In this document: positions 24,018 to 34,257 of the stretch, piece after piece
Numbering within the stretch: position 1 is the first letter of the stretch
Layout: every line of letters starts with the position of its first letter
Assembly (NCBI GenBank): GCA_030537735.1
Contig: JAUNVG010000002.1
Coordinates: 1-64,000 of the forward strand
Reading direction: 5' to 3'
From: Actinomycetaceae bacterium
Lineage (GTDB): Bacteria > Actinomycetota > Actinomycetes > Actinomycetales > Actinomycetaceae
DNA: 64,000 nucleotides
Translations under genes and position numbers: made by a program
Notes under the pieces: model-generated
What the model was told of the DNA's origin: nothing
Seen by the model: only the letters and a program-made list of their open reading frames with translations
Database searches by the model: none

Positions 24018-24250
24018 GGAACGCAGCGATGCGCGAGCAGGCGGGGCGGGAATGTCGCGACGCAGGACCGCCGAGGCGGTTGGGGTCCCGGGCATTGCGG
24101 TGTGGGCGCGGGGGTCTGAGGTCCGATTTGATGTTGCAACTTTGTACGCCTGGTAGGCGTACAAACTCAGAAACAAAACCCCAAAGGGACAGGCAACGCA
24201 GGAACGCAGCGACGCGCGAGCAGGCGGAGCGGGAATGTCGCGATGCAGGA
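24018..24250. repeat. Pair of 50-bp direct repeats flanking a hairpin
   Basis: Copies at 24018-24067 and 24201-24250 are identical at 47 of 50 positions (three transitions). Between them, at 24141-24165, is a perfect 10-bp inverted repeat with a 5-base loop. The 23921-24367 stretch (447 bp) contains no convincing gene; short ORFs here are low-complexity products of the repeats. Confidence 0.75.
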
Positions 24251-24276
24251 TCACGAAAATGCCTCTCAAACATACT

Positions 24277-24308
24277 GATACCGGCCTGCATATACGCAGG
24301 CCGGTATC
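24277..24308 (-). terminator. Hairpin terminator of the YfhO-like gene
   Basis: Perfect 13-bp arms (24277-24289 and 24296-24308) enclose a 6-base loop. On the minus strand the sequence after the stem is moderately T-rich. It lies about 60 bp past the stop of the YfhO-like gene. Confidence 0.72.
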
Positions 24309-24367
24309 ACATGACTCGTTCAGGCGAGGAGTCGAATCAGTGCAACTGGGTTACCCCGGTAATGGGG

Positions 24368-26869
24368 TTAGTTGAACTTGAATATCTTTGACTTCGCTCG
24401 AGCATGCTTGCTGTCGGAAGTGTTCCCGCCCATTACTTTACGAGTGGCGCCGAAGCCGACTAGTCCGACTAGAACTAACAGTGAAACTACTAGCCCTGCA
24501 CGCCATCCGGGAGTCTGGTAGGAGCATTGGACCGGTCCGGGGCCCTTTGGTAGGACCTTGAGGAATCCAGCGCTTCCGTCGGTGCTAGCCGCACCGCAGT
24601 TCCAGTACGGTGAATAGGCGGTTGCTAGCAGCACGGGTTCGTCGGTTGCGTTCAAGGAGAAGGAAGCGCCGCTCAGTTTCACGCTTCGTTCCTCCATGTT
24701 TTCTGCAGCCGCTTTTGCCGCGGGGTAGGAAGTGCATACAAACTGGTTCGCTGAGACATCGTAATCAGTGTTCTTCACCAGGTAGAAAACGGCCTTATGG
24801 CTTCTGCCTGACAGAATCACGCCGCGGCGAACTTTATCAGCAGCGCGGTCATCGACCTGTGCACCGAACCCGGTATCGGGAACTAGGAACTGCGGATATG
24901 ACCCTGGGTTACAGTTAGCGGCGATGCGGATGGTCTTGCTCTTTTCCATGTGGAAACCGCCATTGAGGTCTATATCCACCGGATCTTCCCCACGATTTGC
25001 CACCTGTAGAGACACCACCGGGGTAGAAAGCTTCGTACCCAAAAGAGCCTCACGTGCGGCAAATGGATCGCCGGCTGGGATAGCTAGATCTGCAGGAACG
25101 TTACGTGCAAACGGGACAGCCTGGATCGGAACAGCCTTAAAGTCGTCACCGTTTAGTTGAACGATAGTTGAGGCCGCGCTCAGCAAGCTGGCGATTGGGT
25201 CTTCACCCGTGCGGACCATTCGGCCACCCGCCGTAGTGGGGAAGCCGTACATTTCCGGCAGATCCACGCCCAGCGGTCGAGGTGTCAATGAGGATGAATA
25301 TGAAGTGGAAGTAACCCCGTAGAGAGGTCCTTGGTTCCAGGGGATTTCAGCGTTGTCGAAGTAACCTACTCGTTCCAAGCCGGTGGAGTGACCCACTTCA
25401 GCGCGTAGCCGGTCAGCTAACTCGCCTCGGTAAGGGACAGAGGCTAAGAACTTCGTTTGGAACTCGGCAGTGGCCATGGACTGTACTGCTACCTCAGCGG
25501 TAAATGTGAGCAGAAGTAGGACAGTGGCGCCGGTAGCAAGGATCTGCTTGCTTTGGCGCAGCGCCGCCACCAACGTCATTCCTACAGCAATGCCAACAAT
25601 GCCGATGATGATCGGGCTGATGGTGCCAAAGTTGAGACCCTTTTGCGCGATCGCAGCAGGAATCAGCAGGAGGGCAGGTACGGCCTCTGCCGCGAAGAGA
25701 GTGGTGAGGGGTTCTTCCTTAACGGTGCTAAAGCCTTTGGCAGCAATGATTACCAGGAAGAACACCAAAACGAACGATGCGCGGAACCAAGATCCGTTAG
25801 GCGTGTCAAACAACGACCAGATTAGAGCCAGTGGCCGCACGAACATGGTCAAGGACAGCAACACTATCGTTCCCAGCCACACGAGCTTGCTCTTGTAATG
25901 AACGCTCTTGGAGAAGAAGAAAATAGCAAGCGAAATTATTCCCAACGTTCCAAAGAATAAGTTGGGGGTGTCGTAAAGGACTGATGCCCCGGGGAAGAAA
26001 GTGCGAATAAGGGTGAGCGGATTAACGCCAGGCCAGGGGCGACCAGCACCGAACGGAATTGATTCAAGCTGCGCCAAGTAGGTCGGTATTAAAGTCCAAG
26101 CGGAAAGTAAACCACCGATAACTCCCACGGTAAGGAGTCGTAACAGTCCTTTGAAGTCCCATTCTTCTTTAGTTAATCCACGCTCCACAATCAGAGCTAG
26201 GCACAAAATGCCGGCGGCGAAAGACGCCATGAAAGCTGTGTAATAGTTGCCGGTCCAGGCGAAAGCTACTATGGCGATTGACAAGTAGAAGTGCCTACGT
26301 TGAAGCGACCATAGAACAACAAGTCCAAGCAGCGGCAGAGCAACAAGTCCCTGTAGCCACATGGTGCGGAAAATGGCGTAATCCCAGAACCATCCACCGC
26401 TAGCCCAGGCAACGCCCCAGAACCAGGCGAAACGTGTTTGCGGAACTAGCTTAGAGATGAATAGGGTCATGGCGGCTGCAGCGCAAACCAGGATTAACCA
26501 AGTAATTAATGTCAGCCCCAGAGCAAGCGCTTTGCGTGGGAAGAACCAAAGTAGCAGCAGGAATGGGGAGGCAGCGTAGTTAACCCAATCGGGGAAGAAA
26601 GGTGCACCCAGCCCGAAATCCCAGTTAAAGAAGACTGAAGACGGGCCTGCTCCGTGCAGAATGTCCCAGTAAGATCCATAGAAAGAAAGTAACTGCCACC
26701 CGGCATCCCCAAGTCCATAATTAACAGGACCGAAAGGATAGCGCCCAGCCCAACTGTAGGCGGCAATCAGTACGAATATCTCAACTATGACAGCGGCAAC
26801 AATTTGATTTCTTGTGATGCCATCAAACTTATTGATCGACTTAGGAAGTTTGAATCGTGAAAAAGACAT
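24368..26869 (-). CDS. YfhO-family large membrane protein
   Basis: 833 residues, with about twelve hydrophobic segments in the N-terminal ~460 residues, then a ~310-residue extracytoplasmic domain, then one more segment near the C-terminus (AGLVVSLLVLVGLVGFGAT) and a basic tail. The first extracytoplasmic loop (GLGDAGWQLLSFYGSYWDIL, then FFNWDFGLGAPFFPDW) matches YfhO proteins. These are GT-C-like membrane proteins implicated in transferring sugars from lipid carriers onto lipoteichoic acid or other envelope polymers. Length is close to B. subtilis YfhO (about 860). The gene is monocistronic, with a hairpin after it and a long non-coding stretch before it. The glycan target is not inferable. 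Confidence 0.85.
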   Translation of the reverse strand: MSFSRFKLPKSINKFDGITRNQIVAAVIVEIFVLIAAYSWAGRYPFGPVNYGLGDAGWQLLSFYGSYWDILHGAGPSSVFFNWDFGLGAPFFPDWVNYAASPFLLLLWFFPRKALALGLTLITWLILVCAAAAMTLFISKLVPQTRFAWFWGVAWASGGWFWDYAIFRTMWLQGLVALPLLGLVVLWSLQRRHFYLSIAIVAFAWTGNYYTAFMASFAAGILCLALIVERGLTKEEWDFKGLLRLLTVGVIGGLLSAWTLIPTYLAQLESIPFGAGRPWPGVNPLTLIRTFFPGASVLYDTPNLFFGTLGIISLAIFFFSKSVHYKSKLVWLGTIVLLSLTMFVRPLALIWSLFDTPNGSWFRASFVLVFFLVIIAAKGFSTVKEEPLTTLFAAEAVPALLLIPAAIAQKGLNFGTISPIIIGIVGIAVGMTLVAALRQSKQILATGATVLLLLTFTAEVAVQSMATAEFQTKFLASVPYRGELADRLRAEVGHSTGLERVGYFDNAEIPWNQGPLYGVTSTSYSSSLTPRPLGVDLPEMYGFPTTAGGRMVRTGEDPIASLLSAASTIVQLNGDDFKAVPIQAVPFARNVPADLAIPAGDPFAAREALLGTKLSTPVVSLQVANRGEDPVDIDLNGGFHMEKSKTIRIAANCNPGSYPQFLVPDTGFGAQVDDRAADKVRRGVILSGRSHKAVFYLVKNTDYDVSANQFVCTSYPAAKAAAENMEERSVKLSGASFSLNATDEPVLLATAYSPYWNCGAASTDGSAGFLKVLPKGPGPVQCSYQTPGWRAGLVVSLLVLVGLVGFGATRKVMGGNTSDSKHARAKSKIFKFN

Positions 26870-27250
26870 GAGGGACTAATACCGTTCTATGGGGCAAAGG
26901 GAACTCTATAATCACTAGTCAGAGGCTACCTCTGACGGTGAACCAGCGTAGTGAATAGGCCCTGGGATGTCAATCACGCAAGCAGCTATTGTGCAGCATC
27001 GCTCATTGCTTAAGTAGATGTGCTAACGCAAGCAAAAATCGCCGAGTTTGGGGGTGTCAAAGCTGCACGTGCGGGAGCTCCGGCGGGTTTGAAAAACCAT
27101 CGCGAGGGTGCAGGCGGGGCGGGTGCGTAGCGGGGTGGCGGGGCGGGCGAGGCGGGTACAGGAAGGCAGAGCGCGCAGCGGCGGGTGAGCAGGCAACCCG
27201 GGCGCGGGTGGCGCGGGCGAGTAAATGCACCCAAAGGTGGGTGAACTAAA
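26870..27250. other. Non-coding interval with a G-rich, low-complexity segment
   Basis: About 380 bp between the YfhO-like start and the pntB terminator hold no believable ORF. The part around 27110-27230 is made of GGCGGGG/GGGCGAGG-like runs on the plus strand. The first ~90 bp presumably hold the promoter of the minus-strand YfhO-like gene. I find no RNA gene here. Confidence 0.5.
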
Positions 27251-27284
27251 CGCCCCGGATACCGTATCTACAGTATCCGGGGCG
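27251..27284 (-). terminator. Terminator of the pntAB operon
   Basis: Perfect 12-bp arms (27251-27262 and 27273-27284) with a 10-base loop, about 75 bp past the pntB stop. On the minus strand it is followed by a short TTTAG stretch, a weak T-tract. Confidence 0.72.
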
Positions 27285-27358
27285 CCTAACAGACGTTCTG
27301 AGCCAGCAGGCCTCTAAACCAGCAGACCCGCTCCGACAGCAGGAGGGGCGAAAGGAAG

Positions 27359-28894
27359 CTACAGGGCCGCCAAAATGGCATCCACTGAGGCTTTCGCGTC
27401 ACCGAACAACATGTGCGTGTTCTCCTTGAAGAACAACGGGTTCTGCACGCCCGCGTAGCCGGTTGCCATGGAACGCTTGAAAACAATCACGTCCTTGGCT
27501 TCCCACACCTTCAGCACCGGCATACCCGCAATGGGGGAACCCGGCTCCTCGGCTGCGGGGTTAACCGTGTCGTTCGCACCGATTACGAGGACGACGTCCA
27601 CGTCCTCGAAATCATCGTTCACTTCATCCATTTCCATGACGATGTCGTAGGGGACCTTCGCTTCGGCCAGCAACACATTCATGTGGCCAGGCAGACGACC
27701 GGCAACCGGGTGGATACCGAACTGCACATCCACACCGGCATCGCGCAGGCGGCGAGTCAGATCAGCCACCGGGTACTGCGCCTGGGCAACTGCCATGCCG
27801 TAACCGGGAGTAATCATCACTCGTTTCGCGTCCGACAATAGCTGGGCAGTGTCCTCGGCGGAAATCTCCTGATGCTCACCTTCGACCTGCCCGCCAGCGG
27901 TGACCGCACCGTCAGAACCGAAACCACCCAAGATGACGGAAATGAAAGAACGGTTCATGGCAGCGCACATAATGTAGGACAGGTAAGCACCCGAAGAACC
28001 AACTAAAGCACCGGTGATAATCAGCAGGTCGTTGTTCAACATGAAGCCGGCAGCGGCCGCGGCCCAACCGGAATAGGAGTTCAACATCGACACCACTACC
28101 GGCATGTCGCCACCACCGATAGCGGCCACCAAATGCACACCCAAAGCCAAGGCGATAATGGTGATTAGCACCAGGGAAAGGATGGACAGCCACTGACCTT
28201 CGGGGGCTTTAATGAACACCGCGATCAATGCCACGGTGGCGACCAGGGCCGCCAGGTTAAGCCAGTTGCGTCCCGGCAGCATCAGAGGAACGCCCTTAAT
28301 CTTGGCGGACAACTTCAAGTAGGCCACGATGGAGCCGGTGAAAGTCACCGCCCCAATGAAAATGCCGATGGCGATTTCACCCAGGTGGAACCCGCCCAGG
28401 GCATGCGCCAGCGGGTCGGGAGCAATGTAGGAGTTGAAACCGACCAGGACTGCCGCTAAACCAACGAAGGAGTGCAGCAGGGCAATCAGTTCCGGCATGC
28501 CCGTCATTTCTACCTTGCGGGCCTTCCAAATACCGATGACCGCGCCGATCAGCATCGCCACCGCAATCAGTAAAGCAGTGGTGAGGACCCCGCGCCCAGG
28601 ATCAGAAGTCAGAGCCAAAGTGATGGTTGCGGCCAGCGCCAGCGCCATGCCGATTACGCCCGACCAGTTACCGCGCTGGGCGGTGTCGTGGCGCGACAGG
28701 CCAGACAGGGCGCGGATGAAGAAAATGGCGGCGACAATGTAAACGATTGCGACGATCTTACCCATGGTGGTGATGCCGGCGAGGGCGTCGCCCAGGTTCT
28801 CCAGGGGAAGTGCGGCCTCGTAGGTGGAGGCGGCGGTGGTTGCGCGGGCAGTGAAAGCAGCAGTGAAGGCGGAAGTGAGATTAACAGTTAACAT
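27359..28894 (-). CDS. pntB: Proton-translocating NAD(P) transhydrogenase, beta subunit
   Basis: 511 residues. The first ~320 residues hold about nine hydrophobic segments forming the proton channel (domain II). A linker leads to the soluble NADP(H)-binding domain III (residues ~345-511) with [36 protein letters not shown] and the [14 protein letters not shown] loop. With PntA it moves protons across the membrane to drive NADPH formation from NADH. It lies 4 bp downstream of pntA and ends with a hairpin terminator. An unusual Thr/Ala-rich leader of about 35 residues precedes the first helix. Confidence 0.95.
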   Translation of the reverse strand: MLTVNLTSAFTAAFTARATTAASTYEAALPLENLGDALAGITTMGKIVAIVYIVAAIFFIRALSGLSRHDTAQRGNWSGVIGMALALAATITLALTSDPGRGVLTTALLIAVAMLIGAVIGIWKARKVEMTGMPELIALLHSFVGLAAVLVGFNSYIAPDPLAHALGGFHLGEIAIGIFIGAVTFTGSIVAYLKLSAKIKGVPLMLPGRNWLNLAALVATVALIAVFIKAPEGQWLSILSLVLITIIALALGVHLVAAIGGGDMPVVVSMLNSYSGWAAAAAGFMLNNDLLIITGALVGSSGAYLSYIMCAAMNRSFISVILGGFGSDGAVTAGGQVEGEHQEISAEDTAQLLSDAKRVMITPGYGMAVAQAQYPVADLTRRLRDAGVDVQFGIHPVAGRLPGHMNVLLAEAKVPYDIVMEMDEVNDDFEDVDVVLVIGANDTVNPAAEEPGSPIAGMPVLKVWEAKDVIVFKRSMATGYAGVQNPLFFKENTHMLFGDAKASVDAILAAL

Positions 28895-28898
28895 CAGA

Positions 28899-30452
28899 TC
28901 AGTCCTTCTTGAACATGGCGAGCATGCGGTGCGTTACCGTGAAGCCACCAAAAATGTTGATTGACGCCACCACGATGGCGAGGAACGACAGTACCGTAAC
29001 TAGCAGGTTGTTGGACCCCACCTGTAAGATCGCGCCGACCAAGATAATGCCCGAAATCGCGTTCGTTACTGACATCAGCGGAGTGTGTAGTGAATGCGTC
29101 ACCGCGGTGATCACGTAGAAGCCGACGATTACTGCTAACGCCAGCACCATGTAGTGGCCAATCACTACCGCCGGGGAGTACAGCATGAGGGTGCAGATGG
29201 CGACTGCTGCCGCAACCATCCACGCCAGTCGCACTCGTTTCGCTTTTGCTTCCGCCCGGGAAGCCTCGGCGGCGCGCGCCGCTTCCTGCGCTGGGTCGGG
29301 GCGCTTTGGTTCTGCAGGCGCTGCCTGGGCGGAGACCTTCACCGGTGGTGGAGGCCACAGGATCTCCCCCGCCTGGGTCAAAGTGATACCGCGGATGATT
29401 TCATCTTCCAAGTCGAGGATAAGCTCCCCATCCTTACCGGGGGTAGCTAGCTTCAACAGGTTCACGATGTTTTGCCCATACAGTTGGGAGGACTGGGCTG
29501 GTAGGCGACCGGCAAGGTCGGTGACACCAATAATGATGACCCCGTTATCGGTCATGATGGTTTTACCTGGCTCAGTCAGCTCACAGTTACCGCCATTAGC
29601 GGCCGCCATGTCTACAATCACCGACCCCGGCTTCATGCCGGCAACCGCTTGCGCGGTGAGCAAAATGGGGGCGCGTCGCCCGGGAATATTAGCGGTGGTG
29701 ATAACAATGTCAGACTCGGCGGACTGGTCGGTGTAAAGCTTCAACGCCGCGTCACGCTGAGCGGTAGTCATCTCCTTGGCGTAGCCGTCAGAAGAAACTT
29801 CCTGCGCCGCGGGGATCGCCACGAAAGAAGCACCCATGGATTCAACTTGCTCACCCACTTCCGGGCGCACGTCCGTGGCGTAAACTTCCGCGCCCATCGC
29901 GTTCGCGGTTCCGATCGCCGCCAGGCCTGCCACACCCGCGCCAATGACGTAGATGCGAGCTGGGGGCATCTTCCCCGCAGCGGTTACCTGGCCGGTGAAC
30001 AAACGCCCGAAAGCACTGGCGGCCTCCACCACCGCGCGGTAGCCGGCGACGTTCGCCATGGAGGAAAGCACGTCCATGGATTGGGCGCGGGAAATACGCG
30101 GCACCGTATCCATGGCGAGGGCGGTGATGCCCTTGTCCGCATACGTTTGCACACGTTCGGGGTTGTGTCCCGGGGCGAGCCGGGAGATCAGTGTGGCCTC
30201 TGGGCGCATGAGCGTCAACTGGGCGTCACTGGGAGGGTCGAGACAAAGAATGATGTCAGCATCCCACACCTGCTCGGAGCTAACGACCTGTGCGCCTGCA
30301 GCCTCGTACTGAGCGTTGAGGTAGCGCGCGGCGTTCCCGGCGCCAGCTTCCACACTGACGTCGTATCCGAGTTTTATGAGTTTTGTGACGGTGTCGGGGG
30401 TAGCTGCGACGAGAGGTTGGCCGTCTCGTTCTTTAGGCACACCAATGTGCAC
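28899..30452 (-). CDS. pntA: Proton-translocating NAD(P) transhydrogenase, alpha subunit
   Basis: 517 residues in the fused E. coli-type alpha arrangement. Domain I (NAD(H)-binding) begins with [13 protein letters not shown] and contains the Rossmann motif [10 protein letters not shown] at residues 171-180. An Ala/Glu/Arg-rich linker (residues ~370-400) leads to three or four C-terminal helices including [20 protein letters not shown]. In many actinobacteria this subunit is split in two, so the fused form is notable but not rare. It is co-transcribed with pntB (4-bp gap). The ATG is preceded by a GGAGC ribosome site. Confidence 0.95.
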   Translation of the reverse strand: MHIGVPKERDGQPLVAATPDTVTKLIKLGYDVSVEAGAGNAARYLNAQYEAAGAQVVSSEQVWDADIILCLDPPSDAQLTLMRPEATLISRLAPGHNPERVQTYADKGITALAMDTVPRISRAQSMDVLSSMANVAGYRAVVEAASAFGRLFTGQVTAAGKMPPARIYVIGAGVAGLAAIGTANAMGAEVYATDVRPEVGEQVESMGASFVAIPAAQEVSSDGYAKEMTTAQRDAALKLYTDQSAESDIVITTANIPGRRAPILLTAQAVAGMKPGSVIVDMAAANGGNCELTEPGKTIMTDNGVIIIGVTDLAGRLPAQSSQLYGQNIVNLLKLATPGKDGELILDLEDEIIRGITLTQAGEILWPPPPVKVSAQAAPAEPKRPDPAQEAARAAEASRAEAKAKRVRLAWMVAAAVAICTLMLYSPAVVIGHYMVLALAVIVGFYVITAVTHSLHTPLMSVTNAISGIILVGAILQVGSNNLLVTVLSFLAIVVASINIFGGFTVTHRMLAMFKKD

Positions 30453-30689
30453 GGATGCTCCTTAAACGACAAGTGGTGGTGAAAAAATGGACACCACCAG
30501 CCTATCGCGATTAGGTCATCTATGGGTAAAGTGCCACAACCTGGAATGAAGACGCTCGCAGCAAAGCGCCCGGCCCGGGGCGACGCGGGGACGACGGTTC
30601 CATCCCGGCTCCGAAGCGGGGCAGACGGTGCGAACCCGGCTCTGAACCGGGGCGACGCAGCCGGTTCCACTGCCGCGGCACCCGGCCGG

Positions 30690-32150
30690 TTACAGCGCCG
30701 CTAACCCGGCCTCAACGGCAGCCGGCAACGCATCCAGAACGGTCGCCACGTCCTCGTCCGTGTGGGCAGAGGACACGAACCACGCCTCGAACGGGGAAGG
30801 AGGCAAGTACACGCCCGCCTCCAACATGGAATGGAAGAACGCGCGATACGCATCCTGGCTTTGCGTCTTCGCCTGCTCGTAATTTGCGACCCCCTGCGCA
30901 CCCGGTTCAGCGCCGAAGAATACCGAGAACAAGTTGCCAGCGCGGTTAAGCGCAAACGGCATACCCTGCGCCTCGCAAGTCTGAGTGAGGCCGTCAACCA
31001 GCACTTGGGACAGTGAATCTAAACGCCCGTAAACCAAGTCATTAGCAAGGTTAAGAGTAGCCAGCCCGGCGGCGGTGGCAAGCGGATTACCCGAGAGCGT
31101 GCCCGCCTGGTAAACCGGGCCGAGGGGAGCTAGCAGGTCCATGACCTCGGCGCGACCACCAACCGCGGCCAGAGGCAAACCACCGCCGATCACCTTGCCG
31201 AAAGTCATCAGGTCCGGCTGGTAGGGGTCAGTGTCTTGCTCCAAACCCCAATAACCGGCGCGGGAAACACGGAAACCGGTGAGGACCTCATCGATAATCA
31301 CCAACGCCCCATGCCGGTGCGCCAAATCAACCAACGCCGCGTTGAAACCCGCAGGAGGGGTGATAACCCCCATGTTCGCCGGCGCGGCCTCGGTGATAAT
31401 CGCCGCGATCTTGTCGCCGCGGGCGTTGAATAACTCCTCCAACGCCGGTAAATCCCCATACGGCATCACTATGGTGTCGGCGCTGGTGGCGGCTGGAACG
31501 CCCGCGCTCCCGGGAATCCCCTGGGTCGCCACCCCGGAACCGGCCTGCGCCAGCAGGGAATCAGAATGACCGTGGTAGCAGCCCGCGAACTTCACCAGCA
31601 GGTCGCGCCCAGTTGTCCCGCGCGCCAAACGAATCGCCGTCATGGTGGCTTCGGTGCCGGTGGAGACGAAACGGATCTTCTGCACCGGCGACACGCGGTC
31701 AATCACCGCCTGCGCCAGCTCCACCTCCGCTTTGGTGGGGGCGCCGAAACTTAAACCGTGCTCAGCGGCTTCCTGCACTGCGCGCACCACTTCCGGGTGG
31801 GCGTGGCCAAGCAGTGCCGGGCCCCAAGAACCCACCAAATCCACGTAGCGTTTACCTTCCACGTCGCGCACAATCGACCCGCCCGCGGACTGGATGAACG
31901 GGGGAGTGCCGCCCACACTGCCGTAAGCACGCACCGGGGAATCAACCCCGCCGGGAATCACCTGGCCGGCGCGGGCGAATAACTCGGCATTCGTGTCCGC
32001 CGGAACGTGGGTTTGCGATTGGGTCGGGAGGGCGAGGTCGCCGTCGTCCGCGGGGGTGAAGGGATCGTATTGGGAGAAGGGGGAGGTGAGCTCGGCGTCG
32101 AGCTCGTCGTACATGGTTTCGTCGGTGACGCGGTTTTCGGAGCTGTTCAT
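30690..32150 (-). CDS. hemL: Glutamate-1-semialdehyde 2,1-aminomutase
   Basis: PLP enzyme of up to 486 residues that converts glutamate-1-semialdehyde to 5-aminolevulinate for heme synthesis. Family landmarks: AGQVIPGGVDSPVRAYGSVGG, GSWGPALLGHAHPEV, ATMTAIRLARG, the PLP aspartate in IIDEVLTGFRV and the Schiff-base lysine in PDLMTFGKVIGGGLPLAA. The N-terminus has a ~52-residue acidic extension not seen in most homologues, and no strong ribosome site precedes the ATG at 32150, so the true start may be internal. No other heme gene is nearby. The 30453-30689 gap to pntA is G/C-rich with short repeated GGGGCGACGC-like pieces. Confidence 0.93.
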   Translation of the reverse strand: MNSSENRVTDETMYDELDAELTSPFSQYDPFTPADDGDLALPTQSQTHVPADTNAELFARAGQVIPGGVDSPVRAYGSVGGTPPFIQSAGGSIVRDVEGKRYVDLVGSWGPALLGHAHPEVVRAVQEAAEHGLSFGAPTKAEVELAQAVIDRVSPVQKIRFVSTGTEATMTAIRLARGTTGRDLLVKFAGCYHGHSDSLLAQAGSGVATQGIPGSAGVPAATSADTIVMPYGDLPALEELFNARGDKIAAIITEAAPANMGVITPPAGFNAALVDLAHRHGALVIIDEVLTGFRVSRAGYWGLEQDTDPYQPDLMTFGKVIGGGLPLAAVGGRAEVMDLLAPLGPVYQAGTLSGNPLATAAGLATLNLANDLVYGRLDSLSQVLVDGLTQTCEAQGMPFALNRAGNLFSVFFGAEPGAQGVANYEQAKTQSQDAYRAFFHSMLEAGVYLPPSPFEAWFVSSAHTDEDVATVLDALPAAVEAGLAAL

Positions 32151-32426
32151 GGGGTCAGTTTATGTCACCGCGCGGGCGAGTGGGGGAGTGGGGTTTGGAC
32201 AGTGCCAAGCTCCGACGTGTTCAATATGTGGACAGCTTAGGAAAATGGTCCCAAAAAGGCGAGATACCCGGTAGGGTATTTCCATCTACCGTTTAAGACC
32301 TCACAAAGAAGCGGGATCGACGCGGTAGCCAAGTAGTTCAACCATTTACAACCGTGAAAACCGGGGCGTCCAACCACGGACACCCCACCCCGCCCGAACT
32401 TTCAGCAGAACACGATTGGAAATCCT

Positions 32427-34007
32427 ATGAGCACTCCCTCCATCCAAGAATCCTCCGCGCACGCGCAGGCCGAGGACGCACTCGCGCCCTCACAGGGAGC
32501 ATGGATGCGGCAAGCCATCGGCCTCCTGGTCGGTATCGTCCTCGCCATCATCACCTACATGATCTTCCCCGCCAGCGCAGTGGAGGTGGTAAACGCCGCC
32601 AAACCAGACGCAGAAACCCCCTTCACCCTGGAGGCTCTGCGCATCACCGCCGCCGCCGCCGTCCTCATGGGAGCGTGGTGGATGACCGAAGCCATCCCCC
32701 TGGCCGCCACCGCGCTGGTACCACTAGTAATATTCCCCCTGTCTCAAGTCATCACCTTCAAGGAAATCGCCGCCCCCTACGCCGCTGACACCATCTTCCT
32801 ATTCATGGGCGGATTCATCCTGGCCCTAGGCATGCAACGATGGAACCTGCACCGGCGCCTCGCGCTACTAGTAGTGCTAGCTGTTGGCACCAAACCCAAG
32901 CAACTAGTGGCCGGCTTCATGATCGCCACCGGCGTGCTCTCCATGTGGGTGTCCAACACCGCTACCGCCGTCGTCATGCTCCCCATTGGCCTGTCCGTAC
33001 TGGTATTGACCGCCGACATCGTGGGCGGATTCAAGAACCAACGCAACTTCGCCACCGCACTCATGCTGGCGATTGCCTACTCCGCCTCCATCGGCTCCCT
33101 CGGCACCATTATCGGCACCCCGCCCAACGCCCTCCTGGTGGCCTACCTGTCCGAAAACCACGACATCCACATCGGATTCGGACAATGGATGCTGGTGGGT
33201 GTACCCCTGTCGGTAGTGTTCATGGCCATCGCCTGGTTCATCCTCACCACCGTGTTCAAACCGGAAATGAAAGACATCCCCGGCGGGCGCGAAGTTATCC
33301 GCAAAGAACTCGACAAGATGGGTGGCATCACTCGCGGTGAAACCATGGTCGGAATCGTCTTCCTCATCGCCGCGCTGTCATGGGTGTTCGTGCCCATCCT
33401 GCTGAAGATCTCCGGCTCCGAACTGAACATCACCGACGCCCTCATCGGAATGACCGCAGCCATGCTGCTGTTCCTGCTTCCCGTCGACGCCAAGAGCGGG
33501 GTGCGCCTGATGGACTGGGAAAGCGCCAAAGCCCTTCCCTGGGACGTGCTGCTGCTGTTCGGCGGTGGCCTGGCACTGTCGAAGATGTTCTCCGTTTCCG
33601 GCCTGTCCCTGTGGATTGGCGAGGTCGCACGCGGCCTTTCCGTGCTGCCGACGATTCTGATTGTGGCTGCCGTCGCCACCTTGGTCATCTTCCTTACCGA
33701 GCTGACCTCCAACACCGCTACCGCCGCCGCGTTCTTGCCCATTATTGGTGGTGTAGCGGTCGGAATCGGACTTACCGACGGAGCCCCGCAAAACGTCATG
33801 CTGCTGACCATTCCGGTGGCAATCGCCGCTACTTGCGCGTTCATGCTGCCGGTAGCGACCCCGCCCAACGCCATTGCCTTCGGCTCTGGCTACGTGAAGA
33901 TCAACGAAATGGTCAAGGGCGGAGTGTTCCTCAACATCGTAGGCATCGTGCTCATTACCGCCGTGGTCTACCTGCTGGCAGTGCCGGTGTTCGGACTGGT
34001 GTTGTAG
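32427..34007 (+). CDS. DASS (SLC13) family sodium:anion symporter
   Basis: 526 residues with about twelve hydrophobic segments. Both substrate/sodium-binding SNT motifs of the divalent anion:sodium symporters are present (VSNTATAVVMLPIG near residue 175 and TSNTATAAAFLPIIGG near residue 430). Family members carry succinate, malate, citrate or sulfate; the sequence does not tell which. It is preceded by a 276-bp gap that contains ATACCC-GGTA-GGGTAT at 32264-32279 as a possible operator, and is followed by a strong terminator, so it is monocistronic. Confidence 0.9.
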   Translation: MSTPSIQESSAHAQAEDALAPSQGAWMRQAIGLLVGIVLAIITYMIFPASAVEVVNAAKPDAETPFTLEALRITAAAAVLMGAWWMTEAIPLAATALVPLVIFPLSQVITFKEIAAPYAADTIFLFMGGFILALGMQRWNLHRRLALLVVLAVGTKPKQLVAGFMIATGVLSMWVSNTATAVVMLPIGLSVLVLTADIVGGFKNQRNFATALMLAIAYSASIGSLGTIIGTPPNALLVAYLSENHDIHIGFGQWMLVGVPLSVVFMAIAWFILTTVFKPEMKDIPGGREVIRKELDKMGGITRGETMVGIVFLIAALSWVFVPILLKISGSELNITDALIGMTAAMLLFLLPVDAKSGVRLMDWESAKALPWDVLLLFGGGLALSKMFSVSGLSLWIGEVARGLSVLPTILIVAAVATLVIFLTELTSNTATAAAFLPIIGGVAVGIGLTDGAPQNVMLLTIPVAIAATCAFMLPVATPPNAIAFGSGYVKINEMVKGGVFLNIVGIVLITAVVYLLAVPVFGLVL

Positions 34008-34083
34008 CCACGCGCCACCTGCCGCCAGTGGTAGGGCCGGTTTTAAGGCCTGCCCCAGGCGACGGATAAGGCGAACATAGAAC

Positions 34084-34125
34084 CGGGCGGGCTCGGGAGT
34101 TGGAACTCCTGAGCCCGCCCGTTTT
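34084..34125 (+). terminator. Rho-independent terminator of the DASS gene
   Basis: A 17-bp GC-rich stem (34084-34100 with 34105-34121, one mismatch) and a 4-base loop are directly followed by TTTT at 34122-34125, about 80 bp past the stop codon. Confidence 0.92.
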
Positions 34126-34211
34126 CGTGTGGAAAATTTCACAATCCGATAAAATGAGTTCGGATTCCCCAAATTTTAATTGCGTTGAGAACCATTATCG
34201 ACTATCTTCCA

Positions 34212-34230
34212 TTAGGTAAACCTAACCAAT
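34212..34230 (+). promoter_or_regulatory. DtxR-type metal-responsive operator
   Basis: The 19-mer beginning TTAGGTAAACCTAACC matches the corynebacterial DtxR consensus (TTAGGTTAGCCTAACC...) at about 15 of 19 positions, with the perfect TTAGGT/ACCTAA half-sites. It lies 28 bp before the first metal importer's binding-protein gene. A further inverted repeat (AATCCGA/TCGGATT, 34143-34166) lies upstream. Repression by a Fe2+- or Mn2+-loaded DtxR/MntR-type regulator is expected. Confidence 0.75.
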
Positions 34231-34257
34231 CCTAATTCTTCACAAGGGAGTTCACCA

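Noticed and set aside
23921-24367. Small ORFs, a CRISPR-like array or an insertion sequence
   Set aside because: There are only two 50-bp copies, no regular spacers, no transposase and no terminal inverted repeats; the ORFs are repeat-derived.
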